NCBI GenBank assembly: GCA_027422505.1
Contig: JAPQWV010000729.1
Span: 62,001 to 126,000, forward strand
DNA length: 64,000 nucleotides
DNA from: Craterostigma plantagineum
Lineage: Eukaryota; Streptophyta; Magnoliopsida; Lamiales; Linderniaceae
Direction of reading: 5' to 3'
The notes beneath the pieces are model-generated. The model ran no database searches, was not told the DNA's origin, and saw only the letters and a list, made by a program, of their open reading frames with translations. This document shows positions 59,646-64,000 of this stretch, in pieces (within the stretch, counting starts at the first letter, position 1; each line of letters opens with the position of its first letter). A program made the position numbers and the translations under genes.

Positions 59646-60016
59646 AACTAAATTTATGTTTGGTTGGGGGTATTAGGTGGGATTAGGTGGGTTAGAATTT
59701 ATTAAAGTAGTGTTTGGTTCGGGGATTATTTAAAGGGGAGAATTGGCTAATACCCCCTTAATACCTCTAATAAGGTATTAATTAAAGGGATCTCCTCTCC
59801 TACCTTTAGCTAATCCCACCAATCTTAGACATTTTATCCTTTCATATTTTGTTTTTTATCTTCTTTTATTTTAAAAAATTAAACCATCGTCTCTCTCTCT
59901 CTCCCCTCTACGTTCAACTCCATATCTCTCTCTCACACACTCTCTTCTTGAATCCATCTCTCTCTCTCTCTCACACACACACACACTATCTTCTTGAATC
60001 TCTCTCTCTCTCATCC

Positions 60017-60106
<90 letters not shown>

Positions 60107-60240
60107 ATCCATCGCTGCTTTCGGATATAACCGTCCATAATTAGGACCATATGTCCAATCAGAATAAAATAAGGGTAGGTTCAAAACCCATCTACCAAAC
60201 ATATAGAACATCATTATTTAAACCCGCCAACCAAATATCC
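59646..60240. mobile_element. putative MITE containing a CT microsatellite
   Basis: Ends ATGTTTGGTTGGGGGTATTA and (reversed) TATTTGGTTGGCGGGTTTAA are loosely inverted; GTTTGGTTCGGGG and CTACCAAACAT words repeat inside. No clear target duplication found. Confidence 0.35.
60019..60105. repeat. (CT)n microsatellite
   Basis: About 86 bp of uninterrupted TC repeats, preceded by shorter CT and CA tracts from 59890. The Ser/Leu frame across it is not a gene. Confidence 0.95.
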
Positions 60241-60458
60241 CAAAATACTCATACTCTCCATTATATAAACCCAACTTAAACTAATACAATCTAAACCTTA
60301 AATATGTGTGTGCAATAAAAATATTGGAACATCATATGTGTGTGCAATAAAAAAAGTTATTTATTATTAAATAGTTTTAATAAGTAATATGCTAAATATA
60401 GAATTTGGTAGTTATAATCAGGGGCAGATCTATGTTATGGCCCCGGGGCCACGGCCCC
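60241..60458. other. flank of the solo LTR with a short tandem duplication
   Basis: ATGTGTGTGCAATAAAA occurs twice (about 60304 and 60335). The last 40 bp (CAGGGGCAGATCTATG... then GGCCCCGGGGCC) resemble the end of a hAT-type element into which the LTR inserted. Confidence 0.4.
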
Positions 60459-63400
60459 TGTCACGACCCACATTTCCTATAACTAGTTTGGCGGATTTTT
60501 CGCAACGTAAGCTGCGGAAGACCCGATCTACAAAAAAATACTCTTATGTAATAATATAATATTATACACTTGCACATATTTATTTCGCACACGTCCCGTT
60601 ATGCAAACATTATAATTTAAAAGACCATAGCCCAATATGTTAAAATATTTAAAGCACACTAATAACACCCCTCAGGTTGCATCCGTGTACGCCCAGCCCT
60701 CAAAAGTATGTGGAGTCACCGCCATCAGCCTGCCTTAGTCGTGATGTGTCTCAACGTCCGACTCGATCGTACCTACAACACATAAAACGTGGAATGAGCT
60801 ATAAAGCTCAGTAAGTGGAAATATGCATGACATGCACGTGTCATAAAACGCAAAGGCATCCGCGCCAATGCTTACTAACACTCGTATTCTCGTATCATTC
60901 TCATTATTTCCTCATTTCTCTCATTTTCTCATTCTATCGGGGCCCTTAGCTACTTACTACGCACACCATCATATCATGAGCTCAAATCATATACGGATAA
61001 AATACGATAGTGGCCCACTCTGATTAAGATAAAACTAGAAATTTTATTTCTAGTTTTATCATTTACCAGGTCGCCCCTCTATCACGACCGTTATTCCTGA
61101 CACTCTGGTTAATACCATGTGCCTTCCCAGCATCTAAATAATTTAGATACATACAATCGTTTTTCCTGGCACGCTGGTTAATACCATGTGCCTTCCCAGC
61201 ACCTAAATAATTTAGGTACATACATTCGACGGTTGATATCCCGTCATGGTGCTTTCGTAGAATTAGCTATGACTCATTTGTGAGTCTACATCAAATACTA
61301 ATATCGTCAAACATATTTTGTTCTCAGACGATCATATACCGTGCATACTCATACTAATAATCCTCACAAAATGCGTGTATGCACATGCTCATGCCATATG
61401 AATGATGCCATGCATAAATCCCATGTTCGACTACAAGCGACAAATGAAATGCACGTTTACTTTCCCAAAGTAAAAATAAATCTAAACGTGCACATAATAT
61501 ACCATTGTATGGTGTACCAACTGGTTTCCCACGCCACCGTAAAATCATAAATAATAGCTCGCGATTTTATTATCGCCAGTAAGCACCTCACGTAAAACAA
61601 CCAACACAGGTTGCCACATAATCACATAATGTCACATATTCACGTCACGTAAAATCACCTCACGTAAAACAACCAACACATGTTGCCATATAATCACGTA
61701 ATTTCACATAATTCACGTCACGTAAAATCATACAACACAAATAACCACGTAATTCGAATACAAACATGTAATTTATGTGTTGTTGAGATTTCCACTTACC
61801 TGTCGTCCGTGCTAAGTGCACTTACTGCTTCGGGAATTTCCTTATTAGTCGACCCTTAAATAAAAATATTATAATATCAGTATCATATCTAAATTAAATG
61901 ACTAGGTCGAAATAAATTGTTTTGACCACGTCAATTTAATAAAAACCCTAATTCGCTCGCTGTGTTTCATGTCTAAGTTAGATTACGTTTGATTGCAATC
62001 TTTACAATCGCTGAAAATTAATTATAACCTTCACTCGCCCGCTTGTACCATGCATGGAAGTAAGTTTGCTCGATTCCTTCTAGCTCCTATATACATGGGA
62101 ATCGATCGAATCCTATTCTTCACCTAGTTGATCAATTCTAAATTGAGACATACTATCGCCCGAAACCCCAATTCGCTGAGTGCTTTTCTTTCATTTATAT
62201 TTCCTTCGAAAAACATCCTAAACCCCGAAAATATTACACCCTAAAATCAAACCCTTAAAAAAAAACTCATCTAGTCAGATATACCTAAATATTCAGATAT
62301 TATTCTAATTCCAGAAATATTCCTCAATTCTAATTTGTTATGAGTGCTTATACGTTCAACAGAATCAATAGAACTCAAAAATCTGCATTTTTCAAAAATA
62401 TAAACACATAGAATTGAAACTCGAAACCTGATTTCTACGAACTTAAATCACCCATAATCATTATACCATCACATCACTTAGATATCAAAGCATAATTACA
62501 TTGAAAAATCGAAGGGTTCACGTATAACAAATCTACCTCACTTCCTATGCTGTTTTAATGAGTTTTCGTCGGTGGTGAACGTGCTGAAATTTCCTTTCGT
62601 TGTTTATGGCTTCCTTGTTCTTTCTTTCTCCACTTTCTCTACTTCTTCCTAAGATAACTTGCTAACCTTCGTATGATATGAGATAATTTTCCATATACTT
62701 ATCATAAGCTAAGTAATTAATATTATTTTAGTGCTAACGTAGTTTTCTAACTTAACTCTAGTGTTCGAAAGTTTTCTTCGTGGACTACTCACAAAGTTGT
62801 TAAATGAATGAGACTTTTTCTTTGTTCTTATCCCATTCTTATTGTGCGATAATAACCAATGACAAGGACTTTAGTTTAATCTTTAGTATACATTATTTTA
62901 AAGCAAATAGTTTTCTACCTTAAACTTGAAGTTTCAAAAATTTGGACTCATCTCATCCCAATCGTTAATAATTTCAATGAGAAAGACATTTACCAAATGT
63001 TAATCTTTTAAGTCTTGTATTAGTCATTCTTTAGTATTAATTAAGTGCCTAAGAATTTCAGAATCCCTTATTAGGGAATTTCGAAACACTTCCTTATCTA
63101 GCTAAATTATGTCATTACTTTAGCTTTGGATTGCTTTCTATCTTGACTTAAGTTTCCAAACTTGTATTGCTCCCGTAGTTAACGTGTAAAAATTTCTAGA
63201 TGACAAAGACACATAATATTTACCTCTAAGCCATGTATTAATTATTCTTTAATATTACTTAAGAGTCATCAAGAATTTCGAAACTCCTCATTAGTCAAAT
63301 AACAACTCCCCCTCACATCAAATATCTTATTATTTTTGGACTATTCACTAACCTCTTGAACGTGCATATACATATCATACATCATAGTGTTGAAAAATGA

Positions 63401-63995
63401 GGGAAAATGACAAGCATGTGATGTCTTCTTACGCTAAGTCTTCGAGCTACCTTCTTAGATCTTATCTTTTTACGTGCAATAATCCACAAAGTTAATTTAC
63501 TAAACCTTATCTCAACCTTGAGGGATTGATAGTATTTTAATGACTACATAGCTTTCCTCATAATGAAGTTTTCAATACCATGCTAACGAAAATCTTAGAA
63601 AATATGCATTATTTTAGGATGTGATTAATTAATAAAAGATACATGCTATTGGAGAGTGTAGGCATCGACTACTTGTTTAACCCCTTAATAATGTGTGTAT
63701 ATATATATTTTGTATTAATATATATAGAGGTGTAAACATACCAACATACATATAAATATAATGTAAGCCACGAAAAATTTGGAATTTCCAAACAATTCTC
63801 ACGAAAACTTCTTACCAACAAAATTTACTTTAAAGTCCAAAAATATTCCACTAGACTATTTAATATTTTCGGATACATCCTATGTTAAAGGATTTAATTT
63901 AATTCAACTTCCAAACTTATATTTTCTTTATTAAAATTTCTAATTTGCGTTGCCTACTACACCCTAATCCTATGTTAAATTTTATGGGTATTACA
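60459..63995. mobile_element. solo LTR of a gypsy Tekay-type element, 3537 bp
   Basis: TGTCACGACCC at the left and TATGGGTATTACA at the right are canonical Tekay-type LTR ends. The perfect 5-bp word GCCCC flanks it (60454-60458 and 63996-64000, the last bases of the window). It shares blocks with the Tekay-like LTR at 6731 (GAGCTATAAAGCTCAGTAAG and GCAAAGGCATCCGCGCCAAT) but belongs to another subfamily. There is no internal region, so unequal recombination between two LTRs probably removed it. Orientation is not certain. Confidence 0.9.
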
Positions 63996-64000
63996 GCCCC

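Noticed and set aside
59849..60130. Ser/Leu-rich 93-codon frame
   Set aside because: Produced by the CT microsatellite.

Overview
This is nuclear DNA from a flowering plant, most likely a eudicot. Small exons carry GT-AG introns, plus two GC-AG introns. The host genes have plant-only or plant-typical relatives, and long LTR retrotransposons prime from plant initiator-Met or Asp tRNA. More than half of the window is mobile DNA; five host genes lie between about 25 and 58 kb.

Layout. 1-24.4 kb is a stack of LTR retrotransposons. A young Tekay-like Ty3/gypsy chromovirus (minus strand, two nearly identical LTRs) ends at 9681 against the 5' end of an older minus-strand Ty1/copia element that also carries a small hAT-type MITE. 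A degenerate plus-strand Ty1/copia element (11105-24442, target duplication AAAGT) follows. A gag-protease-only Athila-like element (12067-19787, target duplication ATAAT) sits inside its gag.

25-35 kb holds two minus-strand host genes: a 2-oxoglutarate/Fe(II) dioxygenase of the AOP/GAME31-like type (24978-26902), and a 577-residue LRR protein in 15 exons (31250-34822), most of whose exons are exactly one LRR repeat. Small MITEs, a fold-back repeat and a copia 3' end separate them.

37866-45787 is the most unusual object: a 7.9-kb Mutator-like element (MULE) flanked by a 10-bp duplication. It carries a FAR1/MULE transposase running into an OTU-type cysteine protease domain on the plus strand, and a multi-exon plant-mobile-domain (PMD) gene on the minus strand. 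The two are tail to tail across an AT-rich minisatellite, and both ends have arrays of a palindromic GACCGAAAT/ATTTCGGTC motif. A hAT-type MITE with an 8-bp duplication breaks the transposase. A short relative with the same termini lies at 27213-27630. Both insertions lie about 300 bp upstream of a host start codon.

46-58 kb holds a plastid-targeted CobW/ZNG-type GTPase (plus strand), a calcineurin-B-like EF-hand protein (minus) and a type I vacuolar H+-pyrophosphatase (minus, 8 exons, 761 residues). Intron 6 of the last contains an old inverted LTR piece related to the Tekay-like LTR at the start of the window. The window ends with a 3.5-kb solo LTR with a perfect 5-bp duplication. No bacterial-style operons, CRISPR arrays or RNA genes are seen.
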